A DNA stretch of 5,472 bases. Source: Opitutales bacterium (GTDB lineage Bacteria; Verrucomicrobiota; Verrucomicrobiia; Opitutales; JAIRKQ01). The stretch spans positions 1 through 5,472 of the forward strand of contig JAIDVZ010000076.1 of NCBI GenBank assembly GCA_029059365.1, given 5' to 3'. A model generated the notes under the pieces. It was not told where the DNA came from. It was given only the letters and a program-made list of their open reading frames with translations, and did not search any database. Both the position numbers and the translations under genes were made by a program. This document shows positions 5,321 to 5,472 of this stretch, in pieces; positions within the stretch are counted from its first letter, which is position 1; each line of letters begins with the position of its first letter.

Positions 5321-5472
5321 TTACCTCAAGTTATTTATCCGTGATTCTAGATTTTCAATTTCCCCTTCTAATTGATCGATTTTTTGGTCTAAAAATGCCT
5401 GCATTGTCGGGAAATTTGGTTCTAATTTTGACATTTTTTGGCTAATTGATTGAAAAAAAGTATCATTCCTTT
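5321..5472 (-). CDS. C-terminus of a coiled-coil protein upstream of the hub-like gene (cut by right edge)
   Basis: The minus strand is open from the window edge to the TAA at 5323-5321, giving 49 codons, with 2 further nt at the edge. The last about 23 residues (LDQKIDQLEGEIENLESRI and onward) show a heptad pattern of Leu and Ile with alternating charge, typical of a coiled coil. The gene ends 8 nt before the hub-like start, and its final codons carry the GAGG that serves the hub gene, so the two are one operon. If translation instead began at the internal ATG (5434-5432), the product would be a 37-residue peptide. A longer protein entering from the right is more likely because the frame stays open to the edge. 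A tail assembly or tail-fibre related protein is possible, but the visible part does not show it. Confidence 0.55.
   Translation of the reverse strand, partial: RNDTFFQSISQKMSKLEPNFPTMQAFLDQKIDQLEGEIENLESRINNLR
5324..5327 (-). promoter_or_regulatory. Ribosome binding site of the hub-like gene
   Basis: GAGG on the minus strand lies within the final codons of the upstream coiled-coil gene, 11 nt before the ATG at 5312. The spacing is a little long, and its overlap with the preceding gene suggests coupled translation. Confidence 0.4.

Overview
The window looks like a piece of a moderately AT-rich Gram-negative bacterial chromosome. The best guess is a member of the Verrucomicrobiota, possibly near the Opitutae/Puniceicoccales. 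This rests on remembered family likeness rather than a search: the SurA/PpiD-like N-terminus at the left edge, the form of the cysteine region in the prepilin peptidase, and the motifs of the tail protein all recall proteins of that phylum. The taxonomic call is inference.

Layout. (1) Positions 1-335, minus strand: the first 111 residues of a membrane-anchored periplasmic folding factor (PpiD/SurA-type), running off the left edge. (2) Positions 336-448: a divergent intergenic region, very AT-rich, with a 9-bp inverted repeat and candidate promoter elements for both sides. (3) Positions 449-2883, plus strand: a two-gene run, a SulP/SLC26 anion transporter with a C-terminal STAS domain, then 5 nt later a type IV prepilin peptidase (A24 family). 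(4) Positions 2880-5472, minus strand: a compact set of four genes read towards the plus-strand pair. In transcription order these are the C-terminus of a coiled-coil protein cut by the right edge, a 579-residue phage-tail hub-like protein, a 56-residue small protein, and a 182-residue unrecognised protein. Their spacings are 8 nt, a 4-nt ATGA overlap, and a larger overlap of 8 or 23 nt depending on the last gene's start. Close packing and short or overlapping junctions are typical of phage structural modules.

The two halves meet head-on: the stop codons of the prepilin peptidase and the 182-residue protein overlap by 4 bp, with no spacer. A hairpin followed by six T residues lies inside the last codons of the minus-strand gene, so the tail-like operon may end inside its own coding sequence.

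Functionally, the left part is cell-envelope housekeeping: protein folding in the periplasm, anion uptake, and maturation of type IV pilins or type II secretion pseudopilins. The right part is a fragment of a tail or tail-derived particle (prophage, tailocin or injection-like structure); its remaining genes must lie beyond position 5472. I saw no tRNA, rRNA, CRISPR array, insertion sequence or attachment site.
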